64,000 nucleotides of DNA from Bemisia tabaci (lineage: Eukaryota > Arthropoda > Insecta > Hemiptera > Aleyrodidae). Shown in pieces: positions 1 through 10,851 of the stretch (the first letter of the stretch is position 1; every line of letters begins with the position of its first letter). Under the pieces are notes generated by a model that did not search any database, was not told the DNA's origin, and was given only the letters and a program-made list of their open reading frames with translations. The position numbers and the translations under genes are program-made. The stretch covers positions 6,200,001-6,264,000 of the forward strand of contig NC_092800.1 of assembly GCF_918797505.1 (NCBI RefSeq). Direction: 5' to 3'.

Positions 1-109
1 TGTGAGTACCCATTAGGTGTTGCTGGTATGAATGGTATTTCTCACTATAAAAAACATAAGAACCATCTCTCGATGAACTAAAAGCTGCGAATTTAACATC
101 TATGCAAAT

Positions 110-113
<4 letters not shown>

Positions 114-152
<39 letters not shown>
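114..152. repeat. poly-A tract (39 A)
   Basis: Uninterrupted run of 39 A. No retroposon body or target duplication is recognisable upstream of it, so it is listed as simple sequence only. The rest of positions 1-230 holds nothing I recognise. Confidence 0.95.
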
Positions 153-156
<4 letters not shown>

Positions 157-302
157 ACGCAAATAAACTAAAGATCTGGCTTATGCGTCGAGTTAACGGG
201 GGCAACACACAATTTTATAATCGGAACACATTTTGCATTTAGGTACTAAAATATCTAGCTCATTATAGATACAACATATGTACCATTAGGTTCACTGTGG
301 AG

Positions 303-765
303 ATAGGTGTTTTCCTGTGTGAGCCAGAAATTGTAGTTCCTTATTGCAAAATGCAGTCAAATTATTGGAAACTATGGACGGTTTTCAGCCAAATAGTTCA
401 GGAAAAACATAAAACGTGCTCATATATCCAAACACGTGACACATTTTTTTATTTATTTTTCTGGTGGATATATCCGAGGATTCCACAGAAAAGCATTTAT
501 CAGGCGCTTTTCCTTTCCGGAATACATATAGGTGTTTTTTTAATGAGTCCAAAATTGCAATTCCTTATTGCAAAATGCAGTCAAATTATCGGAAATTTTC
601 GCCGATTTTTTTTGAAATTGTTAGCTAAAGTGTTTAGAAAATCCATAAAACGCGCTCACGTATCCGTACTCGCAACAAATCATTTCATTTCTTGCTCGTG
701 GAGATCTTCCCATATTCCGCACAAAAACATTACCAGGTGCTTTTCATTTTCGGAATACATAAAAT
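303..765. repeat. Two-unit tandem duplication, period about 225-235 bp
   Basis: Unit 1 (about 303-527) and unit 2 (about 528-765) share, in order, ATAGGTGTTTT, a block around TTCCTTATTGCAAAATGCAG (335 and 560), a CATAAAACG(T/C)GCTCA block and a terminal (T/C)CGGAATACATA block (514 and 749). The TTGCAAAATGCAGTC block also belongs to the palindromic family C found at 21.2 and 39.3 kb, so the duplicated unit probably contains a family-C fragment. The open frame across 297-827 is a by-product and resembles no protein I know. Confidence 0.75.
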
Positions 766-1347
766 GCGAAACAAAGGGCCTTTCTGGGGTACTTTTGGAA
801 GTAAAGTCATCGTATGAAATAAAATAACGCTTAATTTGGTGCTTGCAAAAGAAATCAATCAACCTTCCAGAACAGACACCGGTCAATTTAGGCATATTTG
901 GAACTACAGTTTATCTTCTCAAACCAGCCTAAACTTTTGAAACCGATAATGAGAGAGTCATCGGAGAGAAGTCAGTCCTCTAATGAAAATCTTAAAATCT
1001 CCTGCTGAGGTTAAAGTCCTCGCAGCCTCTGTTAAAATTCCGAGGAAAACACTTGGAGGATAACAGCTTTTATTATGTCTTCTTTAAAGCGAGCTTGTTC
1101 AAGCTCACGTTGCTAAATGTTGAATTGGATTACGTCAGCATATCCATAACTAAATTACAGGAAATCTGCATGCAACTTTATACCTGTCTCGATACCCGCA
1201 CTCCCACCAAGACCCGACGAACCTAGTCATGAAACATGCTTTCATATTCGCAATCCGGTCACTCTCGGGGATAAATATTCAAATTTGAACGACGTTCTAG
1301 ACGTTAATTGGAATTTATTGGGGTTTGACACGACGGTGGTATGAATA
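766..1347. other. Unassigned AT-rich sequence
   Basis: No coding pattern, transposon terminus or RNA gene was recognised in this stretch. Confidence 0.5.
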
Positions 1348-1725
1348 GGACGTAGTTCTACCAAAGAGACCTATGTGGAAGTGAGAAATATGGGGTGTGC
1401 TCGTTAGTCTCTGGCCGTAAGAGTGAATGAGAATAATTGTGCGCCAGTGACGTCAGCGGCAACGAGACCGGTCTCCGCGGTCGCCGCCGTCCGCCGGCCT
1501 CCGCATAAACTCATGAGCCCTGTCCACAAGGCTCTCTTGCCATGCCCGCGGCTCATGAGTTCCGCACTCAGTTGCACATAGGTCTCTTTGATAGAATGCA
1601 ATATCCCGCTTTTCCAATTCTTCAAAAGGAATCACGCCCACTTTTACATTGCTTCTTATCCAGATTTCTAGAGCACACCCCACATTTCTCATCGCCACAT
1701 AGGTCTGTTTGGTAGAAATACGTCC
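1348..1725. mobile_element. MITE family G (GGACGTA termini), 4-bp target duplication
   Basis: A 378-bp element with inverted ends GGACGTAGTTCTACCAAAGA ... rc of TCTGTTTGGTAGAAATACGT, followed by a second inverted block (TATGTGG...GTGAGAAAT...GGGGTGTGCTC). It is flanked by a perfect AATA duplication (1344-1347 and 1726-1729). The interior is GC-rich and contains an inner palindrome around CTCATGAG (1513-1560). The same element lies in opposite orientation at 43,052-43,442. It encodes no protein. Terminal sequence is shared with family F (50.3 and 61.4 kb), so a common transposase source is likely. Superfamily is not assigned. Confidence 0.85.
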
Positions 1726-2359
1726 AATAGATCCCCTCTTCCTCCACCTACCATTCGCATCCTAAAGAGGTGCTTCTATTTTCGAAGCACACCTACATGG
1801 AAACATTTCAACGCCAGAGGACAGTCGAGAAAACGGCGGAAGGGAAAAATTGGAGAATGTTTTTCTCGAAAGAGGAACTCCATATTTGCCTTTAAACGTT
1901 GTCAAACTTTCTCCGAATTATCACTGGTCTAAAAGCCTTAGTAGTTGACAAGGCTTTCTACTACTTAAATGGTTTTTTTTTAATGTGACTTAATTGTAAT
2001 TTTCTGTGACTTTTAAGTATAAATTCTTAGATATTTTTTTTATTTATCGGGCATTATCTTTTCGGCTGAATCGGTCTAAGTATGGAATCCTGCTATTTGC
2101 TCAGGGATGAAAGAGGGGCTTCATAGGCACACAAAACTGGTCTTATTTTTTTGAACCCAGATGGAAAGGGGGGAGAGGGGTTCAAAGTCAAAAACTTTAA
2201 TGGGGCATAACTTCTCAACACTTATGGGTATCAGTTTGGCACAACTGAAATCAGATAAATCTTGCAAAATATTGAACTCATGAAACTTAATTCATTAAAT
2301 TTAAATACCTTTAAAAAAGTTCTGTTCGTAATTTGAACGTCTACTACGTAAACTAGAAC

Positions 2360-2466
2360 GTCTAAAAATTCCAAGGAAAAATTTTCATAAATTTCCTCAA
2401 AACTAAATATTTTCCAAGCGGAAATTTGGCGACATTCGAAAGTACATACGGCGTTCTTCCTTAGCA
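2360..2466. mobile_element. Truncated MITE, CTAAGGAAAAACG family
   Basis: The segment ending GGAAATTTGGCGACATTCGA...CTTCCTTAG matches the right arm of the complete element at 51,199-51,435. No left arm is recognisable, so this is a fragment. Confidence 0.55.
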
Positions 2467-3660
2467 CGGCCGAATCGTACTAGTCGGTGATGATCAGACT
2501 AGTGGGAGCGTGCTTGTGAGAATCGTAAAATAGAATGGTGAGTCGCGGCTCTTGAGATTTGTTACAAAGTTCCACGGGAGAATCATCCTGAGCAGATGAG
2601 AAATAGGTGAATTAATCTCATTTCTCGGGGAGCCCCTGAGGAGAAGATCACGCGTTAAGAGGTGCGGCTTAGTTCTTGCTCATTTTGAAACCAATTTGGC
2701 GGGCGGCCAGGTTCTCGTGAGTTCCTACCCTTCGTCTCGAGGTTTAAATGGTAGCGCTAATTTTGGCCGTAGGCTCAGGTGCTGAGAAAATTACAATCAC
2801 CATACGGTGTGCGATTTAGAATGGAGTCAAGATCATTCAATGGCAAGAGAGTTGGGCTCGTATTTAATCGATGCATTTTCACCCGAAAGAAATGAAAAAA
2901 CACTAATTAACTTTAATGAAATTCTATTAATATATGCTGGGGAAATTGTGATCAGCAATTCCTTTTGATTTTTGTCGGCCATTCGTAAGCGGCTAACCTG
3001 CACTCGAAATTACATCGAATGATTGCTTAAGACTAATTGGACTCCATTTTAAAATTAAAAGCTAATATCCCTGGAATGACTTACAAGTATAAGTAATTCT
3101 TATACTTGTGAATTTCATCTCATCATAGCTAATCTCTGTTACTTATAGTCCTAAAAATTCTTGTTCCTTAAATTCAATTTATCACTTTCATTGTAAGTGA
3201 AAACGTATCTGTCCTATATCAAGCGATAATAAACAACAACAAAACAAAAAAAAAATAACTCTGGCAAGTCTTTTCACAGTGTCCAAGCGATCTTTCAAGT
3301 TCACGATTGCCATAATTTCTTAATCATCGAATTCCCTGATTTCTTCCTGACTATTTTTCCTTTTCCCTGACTCCAAAATTTTCTGATCCCCTGACTTTTT
3401 CTAATTTTTGAACAGAATTTCCGCCTTTTTTTCTTCTTAAAATACACCAACTCTCACTAAACTTTGGACGAAATTCCCTTGCTCAGCCGTCAAATAATAC
3501 ATAAAGGCACTTCAGAGGCAGGTTAAACAAATGACAAGTTTTAATAATGATCAGAAGGATGAACAGTGATATGTTTTAGGGATTAGTAGATAGGTCGAAA
3601 ATCCCCCAAATTCCCCTGATTTTCCCGGTTTTCCAGACCACCGGCAACCCTGGAAGTTCT
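2467..3660. other. Unassigned sequence with one hairpin
   Basis: Nothing gene-like is recognised. At 3083-3109 there is a perfect 11-bp stem (ACAAGTATAAG / CTTATACTTGT) with a 5-base loop, too isolated to assign a function. Confidence 0.5.
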
Positions 3661-4080
3661 TCCTCTTACAAGAACTTCAGGACGTAGGACCCTGAAAGTT
3701 GGCTTCCTCGCGCGATCGACTCAGGGGTCGTTTTGTCAGCGCCCGAAGAACGCTTGCTACTGCAAAAGGGCAGCGCGGAGGGGAGGGCGGGGAGGGGGCG
3801 AACGGGGGCGGAAACGCGCTCGGGAATACAAAACAGAGCGAAAGCGATTCCGCGGGACAAAAGCTCGACTTATCCCGGCTCTCGCCTTTCGAGTCGCAAC
3901 TTTTTACGGCCATCGTATAAAATAAAAGTCGCTGAGTTTATATCCCGGGGGCCCCGGCGGGCGCCAGCCGCGGCGAATCCGGACACCTCGCCTTTTCGGG
4001 TCCGCGTCGATTTTCGCGGATGTTCCTCCGGAGAAAATGGCGGGCGGACGTCCGTGTATTCTTCCTGGAGCCCCTGAAGT
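3661..4080. other. GC-rich island with internal A/T tract
   Basis: This block is conspicuously richer in GC than the AT-rich surroundings (many CG dinucleotides, G-rich runs at 3780-3815). Near 3920 it is interrupted by an AT core containing CGTATAAAATAAAAG. Several overlapping open frames exist on both strands because stop codons are rare in GC-rich DNA; none resembles a known protein. A promoter, untranslated exon or other regulatory island is possible but not shown. Confidence 0.5.
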
Positions 4081-4150
4081 TTTTGTCGAAGATGTATGCG
4101 AATAATTTTGAAAGGAGTAATTTGGAAGAGAAATCATTCCGAGTGCATGT

Positions 4151-4312
4151 CAGTGGCGAGAAGTGAATGATCGTTTTTCGACATTTTCGATATGAAGCTA
4201 TAGTAAAGAATCGATTATTGAGGTGTTCGCTGCGACACCTTGTTCATCGATCTTTTTCCATGGATTTAAATGCCATATAAATCGATACATCGCAAAGCAC
4301 GCCGCGCCACTG
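4151..4312. mobile_element. hAT-type MITE copy 1
   Basis: A 162-bp element with ends CAGTGGCGAG ... CGCGCCACTG, internal inverted ATCGAT-rich arms and the shared core 'AAAGAATCGATT...GAGGTGTTCGC...CACCTTGTTCATCGATC'. CAGTGGCG termini are typical of hAT elements. The flanking octamers GTGCATGT and GTAAATAT agree at 5 of 8 positions, consistent with an old, decayed 8-bp duplication. Non-coding; the family has four other copies in this window. Confidence 0.8.
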
Positions 4313-5930
4313 GTAAATATGAAAATACTATATTGAGATGATTTAACGGTAATTTTTACTACTTGTTTGATAACGGAGACTGGAGAAAAATAGATTGAAA
4401 AACGAGAAAATTCACAGCCTCAATATGTCAAAGGGCGGTGTTTCCTATTCAAACACAGGCATTTGAGGATATTAAATCATCCTGTCCTAATTCATCTAAT
4501 GATTGTTTATTTAAAAACTGATTATATTCTCGTGCTTGAGTCACCCGGTTCGATATTTTTATTCTTTTCCAGTGGAGCTTAGAGTCAGAGCTCATATTCC
4601 ATGAAAATATAATTTAATCGACCCCTTTTTGACTCATTCCACTTCAAATTACAATCTACTTCAACCTCAGACCTTAGTTGAGACGACATGCATATTAACA
4701 GTTCTCTAAGTTAACTACATAATAACACTTTTTCGACGAGAATGCAAACAACTTCTACTTGAGAATATTAAAAAAACACATTTCAGTTGATTCGGCAACA
4801 ATGTAATATAATGAGGTATTTTGGGTGCTTACATTGTAGTTGAGAGGTCCCACGAATTCTCAAGCAGACTCCCACGTTCGATACAATTTTGGTCCATCTG
4901 AAAACCCTCATCTATCCCTTTATGGATCTGTCTTCCGCTCCACTCATCTGAAAACCACCTGAACTGGGACAAATTGCCCGTAAGAAATGAACTCAGCCTC
5001 GTGATAAAACAAAACTTCACTTTTACTCCTTCCCTCTTTTTTCTTTTTCCTCTATTTGTTCTCCTTCCTTTTACTTCGTGGCAGCACGCTGGTGTAGCAA
5101 TAGCAGTATCATAATATACGGACTTTGTAGGATTGCATACAATAGAAAACATTAGCGGAAGGTTTAAAAAAAAAAAAAAAAAAATTATTAACTTGGAATT
5201 GTTTTCAGAGAATTTAGTTAAACTCGTTGAAAAATTCAAAATTAAAAGGAAGCGAAGTTTTCAATTTTCAGCATTTCACCGTAAAACTATTGTCCATCCA
5301 TAACTATCCATAATCCAGCGAATTTGATGTAGACATAGGGAAGCGGCAGAAACTTTAAAATTTGACTTGGCCAGGCTTTTATTTGCAGATTTTTAAAAAC
5401 TCCTCTGACTTTCGGGATGTACATTTTCCGATTGGGCGGGAATACAATACGTGGAAACCAAAAACGTGATACATTCAACTTTGCCAATTCCGGAAACGCA
5501 TTTCATCTCGGGATTGTCATAGTTTCTCCCTAGTACAGTCAGAGGGTTTGTAAATTCTTCGTTTTCAGACGGAAAAACGTAATTTTATTCCAACGTTGGA
5601 CAATTTCCACTCGCAAATTTTATTTTTACCTAGAAAATATTAGGTGTTTTGAATTAAAAATTTCACCGATTTTTTTTCTGATTTCAAAAAAAGCTCAGCA
5701 AAATGTTCGACAAAAAATGTGACGGTCGTACTCAAGACATTTATTCGATTAGCAATGCATGGAGCTACGTTCTTTTGGCTGAGGAGCAACGAATTGATGA
5801 ACTCAGACAGCATATTGCCTCAATACCAGAATTAACTCTATCATTCTCCATACTCCCACCCCCTCTTCATTTCCAACATGCATTCATAATAATGCACCAA
5901 TAGGGTTCATCTCAGATTGAAGGACACGTC
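4313..5930. other. Unassigned AT-rich sequence
   Basis: No gene or element is recognised. There is a short poly-A run near 5166-5184. A 136-codon minus-strand frame at 4829-5239 has low-complexity and phenylalanine-rich sequence and no recognisable domain, so it is not called. Confidence 0.45.
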
Positions 5931-5934
5931 ACGG

Positions 5935-6235
5935 AGCTTTTCGCTGGACGACGCAAGTCTCAAAAACTCGAGCACGAAGGCGTGAAAAACAGACAGCCGC
6001 ACTAACGAGCCCCGACGAAGACGTGTTAATTGCCCGGCTATTGTTGGAGTGGCGGCGAAAGAGCCTCGTATCGGTGCGAGATCACAAATTTATGACATTA
6101 AAATCAATGAGCCAGCGTGAGAAAGTCATAAATCATCAAAGCGCGGGTAGTCGCTCTTAAAGTTGATCTCGAGTGGCGGTGCGGCCCGGCGCACGGTGGA
6201 TCCACTCAACAAAGCTCTTGCATGCGTTACGAATT
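5935..6235. promoter_or_regulatory. Possible conserved non-coding or enhancer-like block
   Basis: A GC-elevated block with interspersed homeodomain-like motifs (TTTATGAC near 6091, TCATAAATC near 6128) and a TCF/LEF-like ATCAAAG (about 6136) beside CG-rich sequence. No open frame is convincing. Such mixtures are common in developmental enhancers, but the motifs are short and this is inference only. Confidence 0.2.
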
Positions 6236-6910
6236 TGCGATTTAAGTGGTGATTCCTTACTAAAGTTTTGCGAGAAACACGGTGGTGCCATCACTGGTTT
6301 TCCCTGAAATCAACTTCAATGCTCAAAAAAAGTTCCATCGTTGAAATGGTAACACTGAAAAAAAACACCCTGAATCTAGAGTGCAGACTCTTGAAAACAT
6401 TGACAAGAAAAAGAACTCTTGATTAAATCAGATTTTAGCTTAAATTAAAAGGAAATCCGCTCAAATGAAGAGGCTGGGTTCTCGATTTAAGCTTAAATCT
6501 GATTGAATCAAGAGTACTTTTTCTTGTCGATGTTTTTAAGAATCTGGACTCTAGATCCAATGAGTTTTTTTTTCCAGTGAATAATGGAGGGGATGTCCCA
6601 CGCTACCCTGCGGTAGTCCATCTCTACCTCAAGAAATACTCTGCCTCCTTGTTTGGGAACTCCAAAACTGAAATCACAGACACTGCTAATGTATTTGTTC
6701 CCTATCTTTGCATGGAGAGTTTATCTTGATGTAGAAGTGGACTCTCAGGGTAACGTGGGATATCCCTTCCATTACCACCTGAACTTTGTGAGCTTTTTTG
6801 TAGCTTTGGAGATGATTTTAGAGAAAACCAGTAGGGGCGCCATCGTGCACCTCAAAAAATTTTATACATTAGAATCAGTGTTATTAACGCAAATCCTCAA
6901 GCAAGAAAGA
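6236..6910. mobile_element. Palindromic element P, copy broken by a MITE
   Basis: The two parts, 6236-6352 and 6580-about 6910, align with the intact palindrome at 47,719-48,231. Shared segments include 'GCGAGAAACACG.TG.TGCCA', 'CTCTGAAATCA..T', 'ATGGAGGGGAT.. TCCCAC', 'TGCTAATGTATTTG.TCCCT' and 'GTGGACTCT.AGGGTA'. A family-A MITE (6353-6579) inserted in the left arm. The arms here have diverged much more than in the 47.7-kb copy, so this copy is older. An open frame at 6653-6973 is not a gene. Confidence 0.75.
6353..6579. mobile_element. Family-A MITE, copy 1
   Basis: A 227-bp near-complete palindrome. Ends are CACTGAAAAA and TTTTTCCAGTG, with inner blocks GAATCTAGAGTGCAGACTC, AACATTGACAAGAAAAAG and CTTGATTAAATCAGATTTTA followed by their complements. 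It is flanked by AA/AA (6351-6352, 6580-6581). It is inserted into element P, so it is younger than P. Non-coding. Confidence 0.92.
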
Positions 6911-6943
6911 GCTCTATTGGCGAGGTCAAACTTAAAGTGGAAA

Positions 6944-7169
6944 CACTGGAAAAAAAAACCACATTGGATCTAGAGTCCATACTCCAAAACATTGACAAGA
7001 AAAAATACTCTTGATTCAATCGGATTTTTGCTTCAATCAAAACGAAATCCGCTTAAATTAAGAGGCTTGGTTCTTGATTAAGCTAGATTCTGATTGAATC
7101 AAGAGTACTTTTTTTTGTAGATGTTTTTAAGAGTCTCGACTCTAGATCCGATGTGTTTTCTTTTCAGTG
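6944..7169. mobile_element. Family-A MITE, copy 2
   Basis: A 226-bp palindrome with ends CACTGGAAAA / TTTTCAGTG and the family arms (GGATCTAGAGTCCA, GACAAGAAAAA, TTGATTCAATCGGATTTTTG). AA duplication at 6942-6943 and 7170-7171. This copy belongs to the subgroup with 'GCTTCAATCAAAACGAAATC' in the loop region. Confidence 0.92.
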
Positions 7170-7334
7170 AACTTTAAATGGTGTAAATGCATATGACTCC
7201 TTTAACATGAAACGTTGAGGTTTTAACAAATTATTTTTTCGCAAAATTCTCGTTTAGAAACACTCCCTCAAGTTAAAATTGGACAAAATAAACTCTAAAT
7301 TGAGCGAATACGTCCAAAATTTCATGTTCGACCT

Positions 7335-7704
7335 CCTCCATTGGCCGGTTCTACTGTGCGGCGCGGCGGTGGCGTCAACGTAAGGCAACCGAAAGTTGCC
7401 GGCTCGGGGAGAGAATCCGCGAGCCCCACAGCGGTGTCGACCGGGATCCGGCCGAGGTCGGGCAACGAGGGCGTGGAATTTAGGTTTTTTATGGTGCAAT
7501 TTTATTGCTCTTTAGTACAAACACACTCCATAAAGCGCTACAAATACCTCCTTGTCTTATGAGGGGTCTCCCGCCCCGGCCGAGTGCCCTCCGCGGTTCC
7601 ACTTCCGATCCAATTAGCCGGCGCTTAATCCTTTGCAGGAAGAACCGGCTAACTCGTTATTCCTCGACGGGATTCTATCCGTTTTTTCTCCTTTTTTTCA
7701 CGCC
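7335..7704. other. GC-rich island
   Basis: GC-rich and CG-rich between about 7335-7480 and 7560-7700, separated by an AT-rich core. The short open frames on both strands have no recognisable domain. Confidence 0.45.
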
Positions 7705-7955
7705 GAGTTAACGGCTTTATGACTGCAATTCGACGCGTTCAGGTGTAAAACAAGGCTGCCGTCGGAGAAAGCACCCGTCTATGACAGTCGTCCATTCATT
7801 GGTTGAGGTCTGCGATCGCGCCAATAGTTGCAAGGAAATTGTACAAGTTCAACAATTTTTTAAGCCAAGTTTAACGGCTTTATGACTGCAATTTGACGCG
7901 TTCAGGTGTAACAAAAGACTGCCGTCAGAGAAAGCAGCAGTCTATGACACTCGTC

Positions 7956-8118
7956 CAGTGGCGAGGCGTGAATGATCGATTTTCGATGTCTCCCCATTTG
8001 AAACTGTGTTAAAGAATCGATTTTCAAGGTGTTCACTCCGAACACTCTGCTTATCAATTTTTTCCATAGGTTCAAATGGCAGATGAATCGATATATCGCG
8101 AAGCACGCCACGCCACTG
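7956..8118. mobile_element. hAT-type MITE copy 2, 8-bp target duplication
   Basis: A 163-bp element with ends CAGTGGCGAGGCGTG ... CACGCCACGCCACTG. The flanks are CACTCGTC (7948-7955) and CACTCTTC (8119-8126), 7 of 8 identical. Comparison with the uninterrupted tandem unit near 7785 confirms the insertion boundary. Eight-base duplications are diagnostic of the hAT group. Confidence 0.9.
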
Positions 8119-8171
8119 CACTCTTCGTCCGTTCATTGGTTAACGTCTGCGTTCGCGCCAAAAAATGCAAG

Positions 8172-8335
8172 CAGTGGCGCGGCATGCCGTGCGGTGTATC
8201 GATTGATCTGATACTTAAACCTATGGAATAGAATCGATACACAGAGTGTACGTAAAGAACACCTTAATGATCCATTCTTTGCGATAGCTTCAAAAGGGGA
8301 AATCTCGATTATCAATCATTCCTGCCTTGCCACTG
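8172..8335. mobile_element. hAT-type MITE copy 3 (reverse orientation)
   Basis: A 164-bp element beginning CAGTGGCGCGGCATGCCG and ending TTGCCACTG. It is oriented opposite to copy 2, as shown by the 'ACACCTTAATGATCCATTCTTTG' order. The flanks AATGCAAG and GTTGCACG correspond to GTTGCAAG in the empty tandem unit, so the 8-bp duplication is decayed but recognisable. It lies only 53 bp from copy 2. Confidence 0.85.
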
Positions 8336-9167
8336 GTTGCACGAAGCTATATAAATTTTGTAAGTCCTTCACTGCCTAAGGCTTTTCGACTTGGTGGTCA
8401 TCCTCAGAACATAAAGTTACAGCTCTGGAGATACACTGTAGAGGACAACCAGGTCGAAATGCATTCAGCAATAAAAAACTTAAAAAATTTACATAGCTTT
8501 AGTGGTCCGTTCAATCATTTCACCCATTACAATTTTGACGATGTTTGACATCAGTATTCACTAAAAGTTGCAAAAAAATTTGGCACGTTTAAAATTGATC
8601 ATCGATCCTTTTTCACTCATTTATGCTTTTGTGATAATGTGCCATTGGAAAAAGCGTGGCTGCAATCTGAGCGGCTATGACACTCGATGTCCGTTCATTG
8701 GTCGTGGGCTGCGTGCGCTTCGCGCCACATCTTGCAAAGAAACTCTGGATTTTTGTTGTCCTTTTCTTCATACTGATTCAAGACAAGTTATTGTTTTTGC
8801 TGTATCGGTGCACTGATATCAACTAAATAACTGCAATCTGATGCGTTTGAATGTGAATAGGAATGTGTATTAATGCTCGAGAAAGCAATGAATCAGAACT
8901 TTGGCTGTCAATTTTTCAGTTCAGGCTCGCGTTGCGTTGCGTTGGTTTGCTCCGAACTTTCTTAGGAAATCGTACATTTCAAATAATGGTAAGATCGATG
9001 ACCATTTTTCCAAATTTAAGTTTTTTTTTGAAGATACATGATAACCGAGATTCTGTGTTATTAGGTCAATTTATAACACAAAGTGACCTAAACGTGCGGT
9101 TAAAATTTGTTGTTTGTTTTTATTTTGGTTACATTCACCAAATCTTGTCATAATGTAATTTTCTATG

Positions 9168-9261
9168 CACTGAAATCAATTATTCATGAGATACTATTTA
9201 GACTTAAAGCGTCATTTCTTGTTAACAAAATATCTCAAGAATCTTTTTTTTTTTTTCAGTG
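9168..9261. mobile_element. Short CACTG...CAGTG element, possible MITE deletion derivative
   Basis: Starts CACTGAAATC and ends with a T-run then TTTCAGTG, flanked by TG and CG. The interior (94 bp in all) does not match family A, so the relation rests on the termini alone. Confidence 0.3.
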
Positions 9262-9477
9262 CGAGTGGTATTCATTCATTCGAAAATATTCACAGAGAAT
9301 TTTGAGGACAAACGAGAGTTACTTTGCGCACATGAAATTTTGATACGTATCAAGGATGAAAGGCATTTTTTGACTTTAGATACTGATAACTCCCCGCAGC
9401 GGTGACAACCGGGAGATTGGTAGAGCTTAACTACTGGAAGACTCAGAAATAATTCCATTTTTCCTTATTGAAAAATA

Positions 9478-10390
9478 TCAAAAAATACAGTTACACCGAA
9501 TTCCAATAAAATTCCTCTCACAAAACTTCAACCCTTCTCCGAACCCGGAGCCATGCCAGAAGACTCGGCGACGCCTCCGATACGGGCGAAACGAGCTCCC
9601 GCCGGCGGAATCCGCGCTCCAGATAAACTTTCTCATCTCTTTTTTATCCGCCCGAGCAGAAAGTTTTCCAATTTTGTAAGATGGCCAGAATGGAGCAAGG
9701 AACAAAAGTAAACGAACTAAAGCAGTATCCCGAGAACGACTTGAGACAACGAGTGGTATAAATTTTTCAAAACAGCGCGAGGGACGAGCGCTCGCGGAGG
9801 GAGGAGAAAAAAGAAAAATGTATATGGTATAATAAAAATAAAAAAGAAAAGTTCCCCTTTGGGAAATGAGCAACGGAGGGGTTGCGAAATCATCAGATTC
9901 CATCCCCGCGCTGCGTGTGAAAAACACGTCATATCCCGGGGATGTGGCTATGAGCGGACGACGCCCGGAAAGCCAGCAATATTTTTCGTCTTTTACAAAA
10001 TAAGTTTCTCCTCCCACACGAGTCCTCCCTCCCTCAATTAAGGATTGGAGATGAAAGTTTTGAGCTACGAGTTCCTTCTGCCTTGGCATAAATATACACC
10101 TATAAACCCGCGCCATCCCATCATCCCTGCCCGCGGATTGGCTGCTCCGGGAGGAAAGTTCCTCGCGCGCTTTCCCGGCGGGCGTGAAAACTGAAAAGAA
10201 ACAGCTTTCGAGTCCGGGACCCGTCAATCAAAGTGATTGGAAGAAGAACGGATTGGGATATCTTCTCGATGGATCGTTTCGGGGGAGGGGAGAAAATAAA
10301 ACGGATCTGGGAAGATTGGAGTCGTGGAGACGGACAGTGTCAATGTACGCTTTAAAGCGGGTTCGAATCTTTGAGGGACATTGAAATAAT
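9478..10390. other. Large GC-rich island with a 249-codon chance frame
   Basis: The longest GC-elevated block in the window. The minus-strand frame 9478-10227 is open for 249 codons but is rich in Arg/Ser/Phe, has no domain I recognise, and coincides with a second overlapping open frame and a plus-strand one, so I treat it as non-coding. An AT core (TATATGGTATAATAAAAATA at about 9819) sits inside, as in the other islands. A promoter or untranslated-exon role is possible but unproven. Confidence 0.45.
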
Positions 10391-10539
10391 ACTGCGGGAT
10401 GGTGGAAAGGAGATTCTGGTTTTTGATATTTCAGCGCTTTTAAGGCACAAACATATTATTGTTCTCGTTCACTGGAAAAAAAACACATGAGATCAAAAAA
10501 AAAAAAAAAAAAAAAATGGACAAAAAATCAATAAAAAAA

Positions 10540-10850
10540 ATAAATGAAAAAAAAAATCCATCAAAAATGGAAAGGAAATATACCCATTTTAACCATCAAT
10601 CCTAGAATAAGGATAAATCTACACATATATCCTAAATCAAATATATAAAATAAGATAAATGTAAGCATAACTAAAGAAAAAATTACTTGAACTAGATAAT
10701 ATCCTATTGTTGCCCCTCTAGTTCTATACCTTTTTCCTGATATACACACTCCGACAAACATAATAAGACACACCTCTATCAAATATCAAATTATTAATCA
10801 ATTATTAATAGTCCAACTCATGACTCTAAACTCTCATGACTCTATGACTC
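10540..10850 (-). pseudogene. ND2: Nuclear mitochondrial insert (NUMT): ND2 fragment
   Basis: On the minus strand roughly 100 codons remain open only with the invertebrate mitochondrial code. In-frame TGA codons at 10,786, 10,798 and 10,834 become Trp, and AGA/AGG become Ser. The translation carries ND2 hallmarks: an N-terminal INNW..W.LMEV block, then SYSTSGA..YYLVQ, and a VKMG.FPFHFWW motif equivalent to the K.G..PFHFW of ND2. ND2 is a membrane subunit of respiratory complex I; a nuclear piece cannot be expressed as such. No frameshift is visible, so the transfer is probably recent. The 5' limit of homology lies near an ATGACTCT triplication (10,819-10,852). It grades into A/T-rich sequence at 10,500-10,545. 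Confidence 0.85.
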
Positions 10851-10851
10851 T

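Larger units (their letters stand above)
7705..8985. repeat. Diverged tandem array, unit about 163 bp, invaded by two hAT MITEs
   Basis: Unit 1 (from about 7705) and unit 2 (from about 7868) share 'ACGGCTTTATGACTGCAATT', 'GACGCGTTCAGGTGTAA', 'GCCGTC.GAGAAAGCA', 'GTCTATGACA.TCGTCC' and 'TTCATTGGTT...GTCTGCG.TCGCGCCAA'. Unit 2 is interrupted by MITEs at 7956-8118 and 8172-8335. Weaker units follow at about 8640-8770 and 8828-8985. Unit 1 acts as the empty-site reference for both insertions. Confidence 0.75.

Noticed and set aside
4829..5239. 136-codon minus-strand frame starting with a phenylalanine-rich segment like a signal peptide
   Set aside because: The hydrophobic start is encoded by a poly-A/poly-T run, and the rest has no recognisable domain.
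9478..10227. 249-codon minus-strand open frame, the longest in the window
   Set aside because: It lies in a GC-rich island where stops are rare, overlaps other open frames on both strands, has no recognisable domain and a skewed Arg/Ser/Phe content.
10345..10382. GGTTCGAATC B-box-like motif, possible tRNA or SINE
   Set aside because: No matching A-box, no acceptor-stem complementarity and no poly-A tail. A similar GATTCGAATC at 56.26 kb also lacks tRNA structure.
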